From Ciborinia camelliae (Eukaryota; Ascomycota; Leotiomycetes; Helotiales; Sclerotiniaceae), in the NCBI GenBank assembly GCA_025890175.1, contig JANPYM010000002.1, positions 3,952,590 to 4,016,589 on the forward strand: a stretch of 64,000 bases of DNA, read 5' to 3'. Positions 1 to 12,972 of this stretch are shown here, in pieces. Position numbers and translations under genes: made by a program. The notes under the pieces are model-generated. The model did no database searches and had not been told where the DNA came from. It worked only from the letters and a program-made list of their open reading frames with translations. Numbering within the stretch: the stretch's first letter is position 1; each line of letters begins with the position of its first letter.

Positions 1-1620
1 CTATCACCCACGTTTTGTGATCTATCATGCCGGTATTACTTACGTACCTAGGTACTTGATCAAGCAGTTTTGCAGTCAAGTTTGAATCTTGATGCACAGT
101 TAATTATCAAATGGAAACAGGCTGGGGAAATCTTTCTCGGAAGTGACGGAAAATACCAAATACTCGTAAGGTTACCTATTACCTACCTGACGTGCTCTGC
201 GTTTCCTCACAAGTATCATTTTCCACGGAAGAAGGATTGTTCGTGGGGGTCCATTTCGATGGCAAGATTGGGGTAGAATATGCCTCACCGCTGTCTCACA
301 TCAGACTGTACCTATCAGAGGATTTACAAATTGGAGTGCGTTCAGATCCAGATGATCATTCGTCAATAGCCCAGGTCCTGTTGATACAACTATTTTCAAT
401 GTGCTTCTTCTCGTCTCATGCTATCATCTATCAATATTCTGGCTCAATATCTGCTCACAATTTGAGCAACGAACCTTGGAAGAATTCTCGTCTTATGTTG
501 TAACATTACAACTTTTCAAATGGACTTATGATTTGGATGATGCAAACATCAAGTAGGTCTTCTGGGTATATGGCCCAACAACATGGAATCTTCAACAAAA
601 TACAAAGCTTCAATACAAAGCATTAGCCTTGGAGCATTTTCGTGTCACACTAAAGGGAGTAAGTACCAATTTGGTGCTGCGGTAACTCTGAGTCTTCATA
701 CACCGAGGAAGACTTCTTCCGGTTAACACGATGGCGTTCCAAATCTTTCCATCGTGCAAAGTCAAGATCGTCTTTCCAACTTCGTGAGTAAACAGCAACT
801 TTGAGGTTCTATGGTGTATCGACTGGGAGGCAGCGATCAGGGATAGGAGTGGGAGAAGAGATATGTTGGGAGTACAAGCCCCAAACCCCGTGAGCACGAA
901 TAGGATGAATGCCTTTATTTGAGCATCTCCGAGGATTTCAATGCAGTCCTTTAAAGGCGACGGTCTTTAGAAGAACCTCATCCACTGGAACGACCTCAAC
1001 TGATGATAAAGCTCCTACCCAGGTAAAGTTTTCATTTCCTCCAGCATCATTGGCCATGCCATGTCATCCATATATATGATGATACTTGTTGGATTCTATA
1101 CTTGTTGGATTCTGTAACTTTTGCTTAGTTGTTCAGATACTCTCGGCTGTATTTAACAGGATATATAAATCAAGTATCTGGGTTCCGATCGTCTGATATC
1201 AAAGTGGCGGGTAAGATCTATAAATCTCCTTCTATGACTTAAGACGACTTAATTCCAGTAAAATCAAAAAAATATGGTGAATTCAGGTGGTTTTCTTGAA
1301 AATGATTAACTCGCTTTTCAAACGACATCTTGCCTTGTATCACGAATTCTCTGGTAAAATTATTGACAAGATTAAATGGACGTTGCTCTTGAGTTGTGGA
1401 AGTGGTACAAATTCCCGTCTGACATGAGGAGCGAGTGAGCCGGCTATCGGAGGGACCAGTCCAACACTAGCTCACCGCCTTACCAATCAAGTCAACGATA
1501 TAACAAATCCCCATCGGCAAAATCCCATTGCTGCTTTGTAATTCTGCGCATTTACCATCCCACATTATACATCTTTGTAAATAATTCACAACATTTTTTC
1601 TGCGCATATCACAATAAATC
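1..1620. other. Intergenic, no supported gene
   Basis: No reading frame here has a start, splice sites and recognisable protein sequence together. Short frames on both strands (for example around 610-897 on the minus strand) show no family resemblance. A 14-base direct repeat (ACTTGTTGGATTCT) occurs twice near 1084-1116. The last 150 bases are the 5' leader and promoter of NBP35. Confidence 0.6.
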
Positions 1621-2652
1621 ATGGCGCCTTCTCTCGAGGAAAGGCCAGAGGCTGTCCAAGATGTTCTCTCAAACCCTCTCAAAAACGCCCCCAAACTTGT
1701 CGCCCCAGAGCCCGAACACTGCCCTGGTCCCGAATCCGAAGCGGCAGGAAAAGCAGACTCTTGCGCCGGCTGTCCCAACCAAGCAATATGCGCCTCTGCA
1801 CCCAAAGGTCCCGATCCTGATATCCCAGCTATAACCGCACGTCTTGCGGGCATCAAACACAAAGTCTTAATTCTATCGGGCAAAGGTGGCGTGGGAAAAA
1901 GCACATTTACGAGTTTACTTGCGCATGCGTTCGCCACAAATGAAGATAATACAGTTGGAATCATGGATACCGATATCTGCGGACCGAGTATACCCAAGAT
2001 GATGGGAGTAGAGACGGAGCAGATACATGTTAGTGGTGCAGGTTGGAGTCCAGTATGGGTTATGGAGAATTTGGGTGTGATGAGTGTGCAGTTTATGTTA
2101 CCCAATCGAGACGATGCGGTGATATGGAGAGGACCAAAGAAAAATGGATTGATAAAACAATTTCTAAAGGATGTGGAGTGGGGAGAGATGGATTTCTTAT
2201 TGGTGGACACACCTCCTGGAACGAGTGATGAACATTTGAGTGTGAATTCGTTTCTCAAGGAGAGTGGGGTGGATGGAGCTCTGGTAGTTACAACGCCACA
2301 GGAAGTTTCGCTGTTGGATGTGAGAAAGGAGATTGACTTTTGTCGGAAGGCGGGGATTAAAGTATTAGGAATCGTGGAGAATATGTCGGGATTTGTTTGC
2401 CCGAAATGCACACACGAAAGTCAAATTTTCCAAGCCACAACGGGAGGCGCGAGGGCTTTGGCTAAGGAGATGAATATTCCATTCCTGGGAGCCGTACCCC
2501 TAGACCCTCGGATTGGCATGGCATGCGATTACGGCGAGAGCTTTTTCGATGCTTGGCCAGATAGTCCGGCTTGTACTGCGCTGAAGACGGTTGTCAGAAG
2601 ACTTGGTGAGGAGATTGGACTTCATCCCAAGAGCATTCTTCCAGATGATTGA
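1621..2652 (+). CDS. NBP35: Cytosolic Fe-S cluster assembly scaffold NTPase NBP35 (NUBP1)
   Basis: Single-exon gene of 343 codons. Nbp35 with Cfd1 forms the scaffold of the cytosolic iron-sulfur assembly machinery, where [4Fe-4S] clusters are built and passed to cytosolic and nuclear proteins. Seen here: the family-defining N-terminal four-cysteine ferredoxin-like motif (C34, C48, C51, C57), the deviant Walker A GKGGVGKS at residues 87-94, the second nucleotide segment VDTPPGTSD near 195-203, and the C-terminal CPKC (C260, C263) that bridges the labile cluster. Length is normal for the family. The start is the first ATG of the frame and leaves the N-terminal cysteines intact. An antisense frame of 314 codons overlaps it but is only a shadow. 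The gene stands alone, about 2.1 kb from the next gene. Confidence 0.97.
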   Translation: MAPSLEERPEAVQDVLSNPLKNAPKLVAPEPEHCPGPESEAAGKADSCAGCPNQAICASAPKGPDPDIPAITARLAGIKHKVLILSGKGGVGKSTFTSLLAHAFATNEDNTVGIMDTDICGPSIPKMMGVETEQIHVSGAGWSPVWVMENLGVMSVQFMLPNRDDAVIWRGPKKNGLIKQFLKDVEWGEMDFLLVDTPPGTSDEHLSVNSFLKESGVDGALVVTTPQEVSLLDVRKEIDFCRKAGIKVLGIVENMSGFVCPKCTHESQIFQATTGGARALAKEMNIPFLGAVPLDPRIGMACDYGESFFDAWPDSPACTALKTVVRRLGEEIGLHPKSILPDD

Positions 2653-4755
2653 AAGATCTTCCGCAGAATCCATTCACTCATCAGATCGCCCGAAAACACA
2701 ATTCGGCCAGCAGAGCGTGATCTACATCCGCTCGGAGACAATCAGCTTCCTGTTATATCTACCTGGTACCTGCGATATGCACGCATATCATACCGGGTAT
2801 AGTTCACTCACCTTGTGAAAGCTTGTAACAGCATCAGATAGCACACAATACCGACATACTCCGATATATACCCAATCAAGATAAATACCATATAGCATTT
2901 AAGCCAAGTATGAGATACAACCGTTGACTTTGAGTATTATCCCGTGAATTCTGCAATAGCATGTGTCTGTGATTGAGATGGCGAGTGCCACCGCCTTGTT
3001 ACAGTACCTAGGTAGTTATATTTAACATCTGATACCTAACCCAACATCCCCGTATTACGTAGGTAGATAGATGTCCCTTGATTATTTGATAGCATTTCAA
3101 GTATCAAATGTTGAATTTTTGATTCGCGTTTGTTTATGTAAATATAACGTACCTTCCAAAAGTGTTCGGTGGTACGTACAGTATAGTACTTGCGAATCGG
3201 CTCCCTCCTTGTCATTGCAACGGCATCATCTGGATTCCGCAAGTACCATACGCTCATCGTCTATTAGATACTGTGCTCACATACATATGTATTGTATGCA
3301 CCCCTATTGTTAGGGTGGTTTAAGGAGAGGAGAGGAGAGGGAAGGGGCGCACTAATCATCACTTCACATGTTAGAACTTAGCTCATACCGGTATGCTGAA
3401 AGTAGGTACCTAGCTAGGTATTATTATGGTATCTTTTTGCGAGAAGGGAGGTAAGTTGTGAGCGAATGCCCCTTTTTTTGATTATGCTATTCGCTATATA
3501 TCTGCCAGAGGTCAGAGGGCTCTGGACCCTTTCGATATCATACGCGTATTTTATATAGATGATATTGATCAGATCAATTTGCTTTCAATGAGATGAGATG
3601 GGAATTCATGAATACCTAGCTCTTATCATTCCTCGGATGTTTATTAAATTGGATTGGATTGGATATGGTACCGGTAGATAGGTAGGTAGGTACCTAGATA
3701 ATATGGGGAAATGAAAGAGTTGGTGGACGTTATGTTTCTCGTTTACACGTATCAATTGGTTCGAAAGGTCATCTCATGGTTGGTATCTATCTAGTCTAAG
3801 CTGAGCTGAAGGGTGGACTTCATGAGAAGAACTTGAACACATGCAGATATGGATCCATATCAGTACTACATAAAACCATCTCCTCTACTCTACCCTACTC
3901 TACTCCATCTCAAGATTCTCAACGATTGCCGAACTTTATCTTCAACTCGAATCTGTTTCATGTGAATGAATCTCGCATCGCATCGCATCGCATACTACCT
4001 ACCACTCACCCCAGATGCAAGTTGTCGTAAGCTTTAAAGTTGCATGCGGATATATGTTTATGTTGGCAAATATGTCCGATGAGCTTGTTTGCAAATTGCT
4101 TGTGACAACCAATACTTTGACAGCATACCCCCCTGGTCGCATTTACCCGTTGTGCGTAACCTAAAACGGTCCAATTATCCAAAAGTGGTTTTTCCTTGTA
4201 GGGCAACTCGGTTTTCCGTACCCCTGGGGCCTGGCCCGGAATGTCAGATTGTGGGGTGGGCCAAGATTACAGTTCGAATGAGGTTCATCCGCACGGGGTG
4301 CCTTCCAAATATGGATTTATCCACATGCACGCACGGTACTTTTTTCCGGACGCGCTGCGCTCATGCCGAGACGAAATTTCTTGTCCCTGGTCTTATTATG
4401 GATCGCTATCATGGGAAATACGATCCTACACGGATACCCTTTCTGTTCTTGGTGATTAAGCTTAATCATGCTGAGGCTTGGAGGGTTTCGTGCTTGTTCT
4501 TGTTTGCCCTGGTTCCACGGGTTATACTGTGAGAGGGCTGGTCTATACCGCAATCACGGTGCATCGTACCCAAGCAGAAGCTGCCAGGCACGAATGCGCA
4601 GAAGAGAATGGTTCATCGGGTTCCAATGAACCGCGGCATATAAGCCGTGGTGATATTGGTTGCTCATGTTTACTTTTACTTGCGAAAGTCCCGCTGTTGC
4701 GGTTGTCGGTCGAGACTCGAGATTTATTTCGAATCGATATTGATATTTCAACACG
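2653..4755. other. Intergenic spacer with simple sequence
   Basis: About 2.1 kb without a supported gene. It holds purine-rich runs (near 3320-3345), short (GATAGGTAGGTAG)-type tracts and several copies of the ACCTAGGTA-like palindrome. The stretch just before 4756 includes a possible TATA element (CATATAAG near 4635), which would be the promoter side of the next gene. Confidence 0.5.
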
Positions 4756-6411
4756 ATGCCTGCGTCGCCTGATGTTAATACTGGTGAGTTGCTTCATATC
4801 TTGAATGGCTCCTCGTCACTAACTATTAGATTAAAGGTGGCAAAGCTCTCGCTGTGATCTGGACTCTCAATGCTATTTCAATCACTATTGTGATTGCGCG
4901 ATGCATGACACAAAGATTCATAACTCGTCAACTGGGGCTTAGTGATGCTTTGGTAGTTGTGTCAATGGTGTGTTTGTTTCATTGGCCCTGAGGCATGAAT
5001 TATAACTAACTATGCAGTGTGTTATTTCTTCCATGGCATCTTTGATTACGGTACAGTATCATTATGGATGGGGACGACATTACATATATCTCGATCCTTT
5101 CGATAGGATTGAGGCATTGAAATATAATGCCATCGGGCAATCTTTTGGTAAGTCTACTTTGGTGCGAATCTTCAGAGAACATTTCTCTAACCTACATATG
5201 CGCTAGGTGTCATGGGCTCAACTTTTGGTCGAATGTCATTCATCATTCTCATGCTTCAGCTGTTCGGTACTTCCAGATTCAAGCGCATCGCACTATGGAC
5301 ATTATTCTGGGTACAATTCATTCCGAATTGCATTGTAGTTGTCACTTTATATGTTCAATGTAGTGATGTTCGAGCTCTCTGGGATACATCGGTCGTAGCA
5401 TCATGCTGGCCTGAGAGCTATCAAACCGTGAGTCTAGACCCCCCTCACGATCCAATACATTTCTAATCGCGCCCTAGTATATTGGCTACGCACATACAAG
5501 TTGGAATGGCTTAACAGATTTATTATTGACGTGTCTGCCGGCAACAATGTTATGGAGTTTACAGATGAATCGTCGTACGAAATTAGGCTTGGTATTCCTG
5601 CTAAGTCTCAGTCTGCTGTGAGTTCCATTTTCGATATTATTCCTACCTATCTAATGTTCTCTTAGTGCCTTTGTGGGAGTTATCATGAAGATTGTGTACC
5701 TTAGGGTCCTTGCCAATCGAGGAGATTACACATGTATGTACTACAGTCTACAATACCCCACAAAAATGTAACCAGCTAAACAATACCAGACAATACAGTT
5801 CCGTTCTTCACCTGGGTCCAGTGAGCCTTCCTCTTATTAATAATATAATTTCTCCTCAATTTCCCACTTTTACTAACACTCAAAAAAAAAGAGTCGAATC
5901 CAACCTCGTCGTAATCGCCTCCTCCGTTCCCCTCCTCCGCCCCCTTTTCGTCCGTCTCAAATCCGGCGACTTCAGCACCCGCCACGGCACGCGCTCTTCA
6001 GCCCCCACCTTCGAGTTATCCGGCTACCACGGAAAGCGAAAATCGATCCAGAATCATCATGCGTTTAGCCAAATCAGCGACGATGATCTATCGCAATTGA
6101 AAGATGCAAATCATGATCAAGATGATGAGCAGCAGCGAAGCGCAGATCATATCTTACCCATCCAGGGCGAGAAGGAACGGGAACCGGAACCCCCGTGGGT
6201 GGTGAAGAAAGAGGTTAGTTATAGCGTGAGGGTGGAGGAGGCGGTGGGGGTGGGGATGGTGGATGCGGATAGGGATCGGGATCGGGATCTGGATCGGGAT
6301 CTGGAGATGGGGGAGAAGGCTGTGGGGCCCCGGAATGAGAGGATTCATCTGTTTGTTTCGAAGAGGGGGAGTAAGGGCGGTATGAGTGTTTTGAGTGGTT
6401 CGATAGCTTGA
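4756..6411 (+). CDS. PTH11-like fungal rhodopsin-domain seven-TM protein
   Basis: I assemble eight exons: 4756-4783, 4837-4967, 5018-5147, 5207-5427, 5478-5617, 5666-5733, 5790-5820 and 5892-6411. All introns are GT-AG, phases match, and the product is 422 residues. The order of conserved pieces is that of the fungal rhodopsin/PTH11-like integral membrane family: an early TM with ITIVIARC, the loop GWGRH, VMGSTFGRMSFIILMLQLF, CSDVRALWD followed by a C-W pair, the LTDLLLTCLP helix, and the closing TWVQVESNLVVIASSVPLLRP helix. Such proteins are plasma-membrane sensors in other fungi; the ligand here is unknown. The hydrophilic C-terminal tail of about 160 residues contains an Asp-Arg run encoded by a GGATCG hexanucleotide repeat (about 6262-6308). 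The 31-bp seventh exon is easily missed. Confidence 0.88.
6262..6308 (+). repeat. GGATCG hexanucleotide repeat inside a coding tail
   Basis: Imperfect GGATCG/GGATCT units encode alternating Asp-Arg and Asp-Leu in the cytoplasmic tail of the PTH11-like protein. Six-base units keep frame when copy number changes. Confidence 0.75.
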
Positions 6412-7853
6412 ATATCTCTCTTTCGTATCTCTCTTTCATATCATGAGTGAGTGAGTGGGTGAGTAAGTGAGTCGAAGGTTCTGCATACGTATACGTGCCG
6501 TGCTTGGGTTATGGGTTATGCGTAGGTGCCGTGCTTGGGTTATTGGTTATTGATTGGTTCATGGTAAAGGGATGGTAAGGGATTGGAATTGGAATTAGGA
6601 CCTGCATGGATGCAAAGGAGTCGAGCGGGAATATCCATATCTCATATGCATAGGTATGCATATACAACATCATCAAATCATCTCGGCTCCGTTGTTCTTA
6701 CCGGTACTTGTGCATTGGATGATGCTAGCTGGTTCTAGCATTCCTCCTTTCCTTCCTCGTTAGGCAGGCAAGCCGTCGGATAAACGGATATCTCTTTTTT
6801 TTGCTTTTTTGAGGAAAGGGGGAGAGAGGGGGAGAGGGGGGAGCGGTTGTAAATGAAATGCATTTACGGAGGGGAGAGGACAGGAGAGGAGAGGAGAGGA
6901 GAGGAGAGGAGAGGAGAGGAGAGGAGAGGAGAGGAGAGGAGAGGAGAGGAGAGGAGAGGAGAGGAGAGGAGAGGAGAGGAGAGGAGAGTACTATAATTAC
7001 CTATTACAACGAAAGAAAAGGAAAGGAAAGGAAACGAAAGAAAAGGAAAGAGACGGTAAATACATTCATCTTGAGGTTTCATCTTTCTACTGTCCTGTAC
7101 TGTCCTGTACAGTACAATAAATAGTCCCTAGCATACATACAATCAAATACTCACTTGGCTCCGAGTCCTCAGGTTGGTTACCTATGTATAGTATGTATAT
7201 CAAATGTATATCTAAAAAGGAAAAAGATTGAGGGAAATTGAAAGAATTGGGGGGGGGGGGTATTGGGGGATGGGATTTCTTTTATACTATCGACTTTGGT
7301 TGGTTGATGTGATGGTTGATTGATGGTTGATTGATATATTACTGTACTCACTTCTTGAAATGGTTGTCACTTACGATACGGTATGATACGGTACGATACG
7401 AGATAAGTGTCGTAGATTGGATTGGATTATGTAGGGTGGAGAGTTTGGATTGTGTAGTTTGGAATTTTGGAGATGGGAATTTGGAATTTTGGAGGCTGGA
7501 ATACGAGTTATGTATGTGTATGTGGGTTTCTTTTTTGGGGGGGGGTAGGAGGGAGATAGGTTTACTCCACTCAGTGCCATTCAAGTGCCACTCAGTGGTT
7601 CGCATGATGGTTGGATGGATGGTTCGAGTACAGAGTACAGAGTAGAACAGGATAGGATAGGGCAGAATAGAGCAGAGCGGCGAATTTGCTTGCGTGTATG
7701 TAGATAGCTACTGTATTGATCTAGCCTGGGTATGATGTATATTTCGAATACCTATATTTTGGTCGGGTTGCAAGTTTTGTTATTTAATCCATTGATTAGG
7801 TAAGTATTTATTCTAATTAATAGCGTATCTAATTGTAATTGTACGGAGTCTAT
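6412..7853. other. Gene-free spacer rich in simple repeats
   Basis: No gene supported. It contains GAGTGAGT runs near 6445-6470, a pair of GTGCCGTGCTTGGGTTAT repeats (about 6496-6543), the GGAGA minisatellite described separately, a G12 homopolymer at 7249-7260, and a gradual fall in GC from about 7740 towards the AT island. Confidence 0.6.
6868..6988 (+). repeat. (GGAGA)n minisatellite
   Basis: More than twenty nearly perfect 5-bp GGAGA units give a 120-bp polypurine/polypyrimidine tract. An 88-codon frame that crosses it is an artefact of the repeat. Confidence 0.95.
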
Positions 7854-7911
7854 AGTCGATAACAAGCAAACCTTATTTAAAAAATAAATTATTAATTAAT
7901 TTAATTTTTTT
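7854..7911 (+). repeat. Left terminal inverted repeat of the host MITE
   Basis: It pairs with 33451-33508. The outer 20 bases are identical; inner bases diverge by transitions and one single-base indel in an A-run. Confidence 0.75.
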
Positions 7912-8002
7912 AGTGTAATATATATAGAATAATTTAAGGAATTCAAATAGATAATAAAAGTATAATTCGATATATATTTGATTTAATATTTAATATATAA
8001 GA

Positions 8003-8352
8003 TGTTAAGATAGAAAATACAAGGAATCAACTAGATCAATAATGGCTCCAAGACTTTTTATTGCTTTTTAAATAAAATTTTTATTATTTTTTAAATAGTT
8101 GGCGGTATATTATCAATTATTATTTAAACAATAATGCTTTGTTTAATATAGGGTTTTATGGGCTTTTAAAACTTTTTTTGTTTAATTATATAAATCCGTT
8201 TTATATATATTAATATTTTATAAATTAAATATTGTATTAAAAATTTGCTGTTAATTAATATTAAACATTAATAATTACTGATATATCGGTTTTAAGTCTG
8301 AATTTTATATTTAGGTATCTTTTTTATTTTTATTATCTTTAAATTTGTAATA
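8003..8352 (-). repeat. LTR of the minus-strand Gypsy (3' LTR)
   Basis: 350 bp, equal in length to 15401-15750. It keeps several G residues (for example in the AATGGCTCC stretch) that are A in the other copy. The differences I compared are transitions. Confidence 0.9.
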
Positions 8353-8879
8353 AAGCTTTTTTTTTTTAAAATATTTTGTTTAAAAAATCTTATTCATTAA
8401 AATCTATTGTTTATATATATTAAAATATTTTTTTGGTTTATACTTTTGTAACTATTTTTTTGTATAAATAGCAATTTTTAGGTGGTAACTTATTTTTATT
8501 AATTTAAAGTTTATATTATTAATAAAATGTTAATTTTTAAATAGAATATATTTTAATATTATATATTTATATTATTTTATTTTTTTTAATTTGTTAAAGA
8601 TTTTATAAATATTTGGCGAATGTTAATTAGGTATTAAAAATTATTTTAACAATTTTATTTTAAGATTTATATTTGAAATTTTTTTTTTAGTATAAAGAAA
8701 TAAAGGTTTTATTAATTTTTTTATTGAATAATTAAATTTTATATTTTTTATTATTAAAAATATTTATACCCCTTTTATTTTTATAATTCAGAATTCAAAC
8801 CCTTAGTTTTCATTAATACTATTTTTTATATCTTTTTATACTTTTTTTTTTAATCAATCTTTTTGTTAATATTATAACT

Positions 8880-9115
8880 TTTCTTGTTTTCTTTATAGCA
8901 ATTGTCTAACGTTTTGTGGGTATCTTCATGGCTTTCATTAAATCTATCTGCCTTTGTTATACAAAGTTAATTAGTTTCTACAAGATTGAAAAGATATTGA
9001 AGAAGGGTAATATTGTGAACCAGAAGTGTTCGTTTCCTAATGGCCCCTTGCTGTTGTGCAACAAGTATGCCCGTAAGAGAAAGCCTTATAAATCGTTCTG
9101 AGAATTTCTTTTTGG
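8880..9115. other. GC-normal patch with a short frame inside the Gypsy element
   Basis: About 230 bp of ordinary composition stands inside sequence that is otherwise nearly all A/T. On the plus strand, 8916-9101 reads as 61 codons ending in a basic segment with CSFPNGP...CNKYARKRKPYKSF. If two of the TAT Tyr codons were once TGT, this would resemble the Cys-spaced segments of fungal zinc-binding proteins. The 5' edge (TTTTCTTTATAG) looks like a splice acceptor. I do not recognise the family, and it may be a leftover piece rather than a gene. Confidence 0.35.
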
Positions 9116-9559
9116 GTCTTAATTATTTAATATTCTTTATGCTAAATATTATCGAGTTATCAATATTAAATTACCGATGTTCTATTGAAATATCTTTTTA
9201 GATTTTTTTTGTAATTATTTTTTATCAAAATTTTTTAAACTTTTTCCGTTTTTTTATTAAAGTTTTGATTTTTTTATAGATTATTAACATTTTTTTTTTT
9301 ATATTAACGTTTTCGTCGATATAATCAAATATAAATTAAAAATTATATATTATTTTAAATAAAATTTTTTTTATTATATTATATTAATTAGTATTATATA
9401 TGAATTTTGTTAAAAATAATAGCAATGTTTAATTATTTTATTTTTAATTTGAATAATATATAATATAATATATAAGATTTTGATTCTATTATTTAGTCTA
9501 CCCATCGATCTAAAAATAAAATATTATTAATAGTTTTCAGCAAATATAAAAATAAAATA

Positions 9560-9805
9560 TTAGGCTTTTCTAAAAATGGCTCACAAATTATAGCCCTTTA
9601 TTTAAAATAATACTTTTCGATATACCAAAGTTTTTAAATATATATATAAATAATATTTCTATTAATTTAAATAAATTAATAATTTTAATAATAAATATAT
9701 ATTTTGTTAACTTTGTAAATCTATTAATTATTATAAAAATTACATTATAAATATATTTTTCAATTTTTGAAAAAAATAAATTTATAATAAAATCTATAAT
9801 TATTT
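9560..9805 (-). pseudogene. Gypsy integrase core remnant
   Basis: The minus strand still reads IIDFIINLFFSKIEKY, then NVIFIIINRFTKLTKYI and FKNFGISKSIILNKG. This lines up with the Gypsy integrase catalytic-core pattern, with the usual D and S/D residues changed to N and TGG codons to stops as RIP produces. It fixes the element's orientation. Confidence 0.85.
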
Positions 9806-10789
9806 TTTTTTAAAACCTTATAAAAAAAAGAAATATTTTTAATTTGCTATATAATCGATAATATTTTATTATTGAATATTAATATATTATACAAATCTTA
9901 ATATATTTTTTTAACGTTTTTTTTATATTTTATTAAAAATATTTTTTTTTTAATATTTTTAATATTTTTTTTATATCCCAATATTTTTTTATTAGATTAT
10001 TATAATAAATCTTTAAAATCTTTATTTTTATAATAAAATCCGATAATACAAAAATAGTCCTATTATAAATAATTATTTTTTCGATATTTATTTATTATAA
10101 TAAAATATTTCTAATAAATTTTTATTTTTATTTAATATATTTTTTATTTTTTATAAATTTATTATATTTTTATAATTATAATAAAATATTTTTTATAAAT
10201 TTTGATATAATATTTAATATTATTTCGTTTTAATTATAATATTAATTATTTAATAAAATATTAATTATTTATAATTAATTTTTATTAATAATTTTTTTAA
10301 ATTATAAAAGGATAAATAATTTTTTTTTTTTTTTAAAAAAAATTTATAATATTTTATAAAAATAATTGTTTTATATTTAAATAATAATATATTTTAATTA
10401 AAATTATTATATTTCTTAATTTATTTTTTAATATTAAAAATATTTTGTTATTATTTTTTAAATTATTAAAATAATTTAATTATTTTAACAATTTATTCAT
10501 TGAATTTGATTTTTTGATTTTATATTTAATTTCGAAATTATATATAACAAATATTTTGATTTATCTAATTTATTTATTATTTAATTTTTTTTTAATTATA
10601 AAATATTAAAAATTATTATAATTTGTTTTTATAACAATAATATAATAATTATTTGTAATATAATATTATTATTTATAAAATATAATATATATTATTAATA
10701 ATTTTTAATTATAAATTATATAATGTTATTTTATAAAATTTAATTTTTTAAAATAAAATATTATAAAATATTATTATAATAATTCTTTT

Positions 10790-11095
10790 AAATCAGATTT
10801 TTTTTCGAATAATTGGAAAAATATATATTTTAAAACAAATTTTGATATATTTATTTCAATTATTATTTTAAAATCTAATTAAAAATATTATAATATTAAT
10901 ATAATAATAAATATTGTTTTTAATATTTTAAAAAATATTTATATTTTTATATTTTATATAAAAATATTTATAATCTTTTTTTTTTTTCGATTTTTTTAAA
11001 TAATAATATTATTTTATTAATTATTTTCGAATATTTTTTAATAAATTATTAATAAAAATTTGTAAAATCTAAAAAAATTTAAATTTTTTTTAAAA
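10790..11095 (-). pseudogene. Gypsy RT C-terminal / RNase H remnant
   Basis: Minus-strand translation shows a stop-riddled version of the Gypsy connection region and RNase H start: an FYRRFI-like segment, a KK-rich linker, an AF..LK-like helix and an ..I.I.I..S.F-like strand. Stops sit where TGG Trp codons are expected. Confidence 0.75.
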
Positions 11096-11314
11096 TATTA
11101 AAAATAGATTATTTAATAATAATTTTAATTTTATTAAATTTTATAATAATATTATTATTTAATATTATAAATTTTAAAAACTTGATTTTTTTATTATTAA
11201 ATATATATTTTTTAAATTTTATATAAAATTTATAAATAATTAATTTTTCGAATATTTAACAAATATTATTAATATATTATTAAATATTTATTAAATAAAT
11301 TAATATATTATTAA

Positions 11315-12962
11315 AATATATTATACATATAATATTTATTAATTTTATAAAAATTTAATTAATATAAATTTGAAAAATAATGGGGATATTTGTAAAACTA
11401 AATAATATAATTAAATATTCAAATTATCTATAACAAATATAAAATATTGTTTTTTATTTATTTTTTATTTAAATTCGAATTTAATAATATATATTTTTTA
11501 AATTTAATTTAATAAAAATAATATTTTTTTATAATTAATTAAAAAATTTATTAATTAAAAATAAAAGTATTTAATTTTTTTTAATTATTTAATTTAATCT
11601 TCTATAATTAATATATAATCAATAATCTTTATTTTTTTTTGAAACAAATATAATCAAAATTTTAACAAAATTTATTAAACAATAAATTTATTTTTTTGAT
11701 TAATATTTTTTTAAATATTTTTTTAAAATTAATAATTTTTTTTTTTAAAAAAATATATATTAAATTTTACAAAAAAATAATTTTTAATTTTAATTCAATT
11801 TAATATTTTATTAAATAATAATTAAATAATAATTTACTTTTTTTTTTTAAAAAGTTTATTTTAAATCTTTATATTTATTTAAAATATTAAAAACTTTTAA
11901 AGTAAAGATTTTATATTTTATTTATATTTTTTTAAAATTAAATATTTAATTTAATTATAAAATTAAAGCTTATATTTTTTTATTTATTTTCTAATAAATT
12001 TTTTATATCAAAATAATTTTAATAAATTTTAAATTAAATCGAAAGTAAAATTTTATTAATTATTAATTGATTTTAGGATTTATTATTTTTAATTATAAAA
12101 AATCTAAAATTGTATTTATATAAAAAAAATTTAAAATAATTAAAATAAATTAATAAATATATATTTTTTTATTTTTTAATATATCTATTATTTTTATAAT
12201 AAATTAATAATCTCTATAAATAGAAATATAAATCCCTAATATAAATATTAAAAATATATTTTTTTTTAATATAGATTTTTAATTTTATTTAATATATTTA
12301 TTTTATTAAATTATATTAATTTAAATACCCAAATTAATAAAATAGCGGAATATTATTAATTAATATTTTAATTTAAATATAATAATAATAATAATAATAA
12401 TATATTCTTTTTTATTTAAACCTAAAATTATAAAAACATTTAAAATAATTACTAAATTTTATTATTTTCCTATCAATATATTTTGTTATTTTTTTATTAA
12501 AAAGGTTTAACATTTTTTTATTAATATAAATTTATTCTTTTTTTAAAATAATCCCTTTCGAAATATTTTTTTTAATAATATTAATATTTAAATAAATTTT
12601 TATAAATAATAATATAATAACTTATTTATTAATATTAATAATATTTTATTAATTTTTTTTAATATTTTTAATATTAAATTTTTTTTATTAATTAGTTTTT
12701 TTATATAATTTTTTAATTTAATTCTATTTTAATTTTAATAAATTTTATTAATATAATATTTTTATTGTTTTTTTATAATTTATAAAAAAATTAAACAAAA
12801 TTTGAATAATGTAATAAAATATTATATATTTTTTTAGAATAATAATTTATAATATTAATAAAACGATATATTTAATTAATATTTTTTAATTTATATATTT
12901 ATCTTATAAATTTTTTTTAAATTTCAAATTATTAAAAAAATTCAAATATTTTTTTGTTTATA
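11315..12962. repeat. First copy of a contig-end duplication
   Basis: 1648 bp that reappears at 12973-14618. The copies differ only in the length of two T-runs, which is far too similar for a diverged repeat in RIP-mutated DNA. The first copy stops exactly at the N gap. Confidence 0.9.
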
Positions 12963-12972
12963 NNNNNNNNNN
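12963..12972. other. Assembly gap (10 N)
   Basis: Ten N. The sequence after the gap restarts 1648 bp back in the sequence before it, so this is probably an unmerged overlap and not a real gap. Confidence 0.97.

Noticed and set aside
610..897. Minus-strand frame of 95 codons with a hydrophobic start
   Set aside because: No splice context, no family resemblance, and the hydrophobic segment alone does not make a signal peptide.
1467..2411. Minus-strand frame of 314 codons
   Set aside because: It lies antisense to NBP35, has no domain and exists because of the coding bias of the real gene.
6868..6988. GGAGA repeats as an 88-codon gene or CRISPR-like array
   Set aside because: Five-base units without spacers, and a eukaryotic context.
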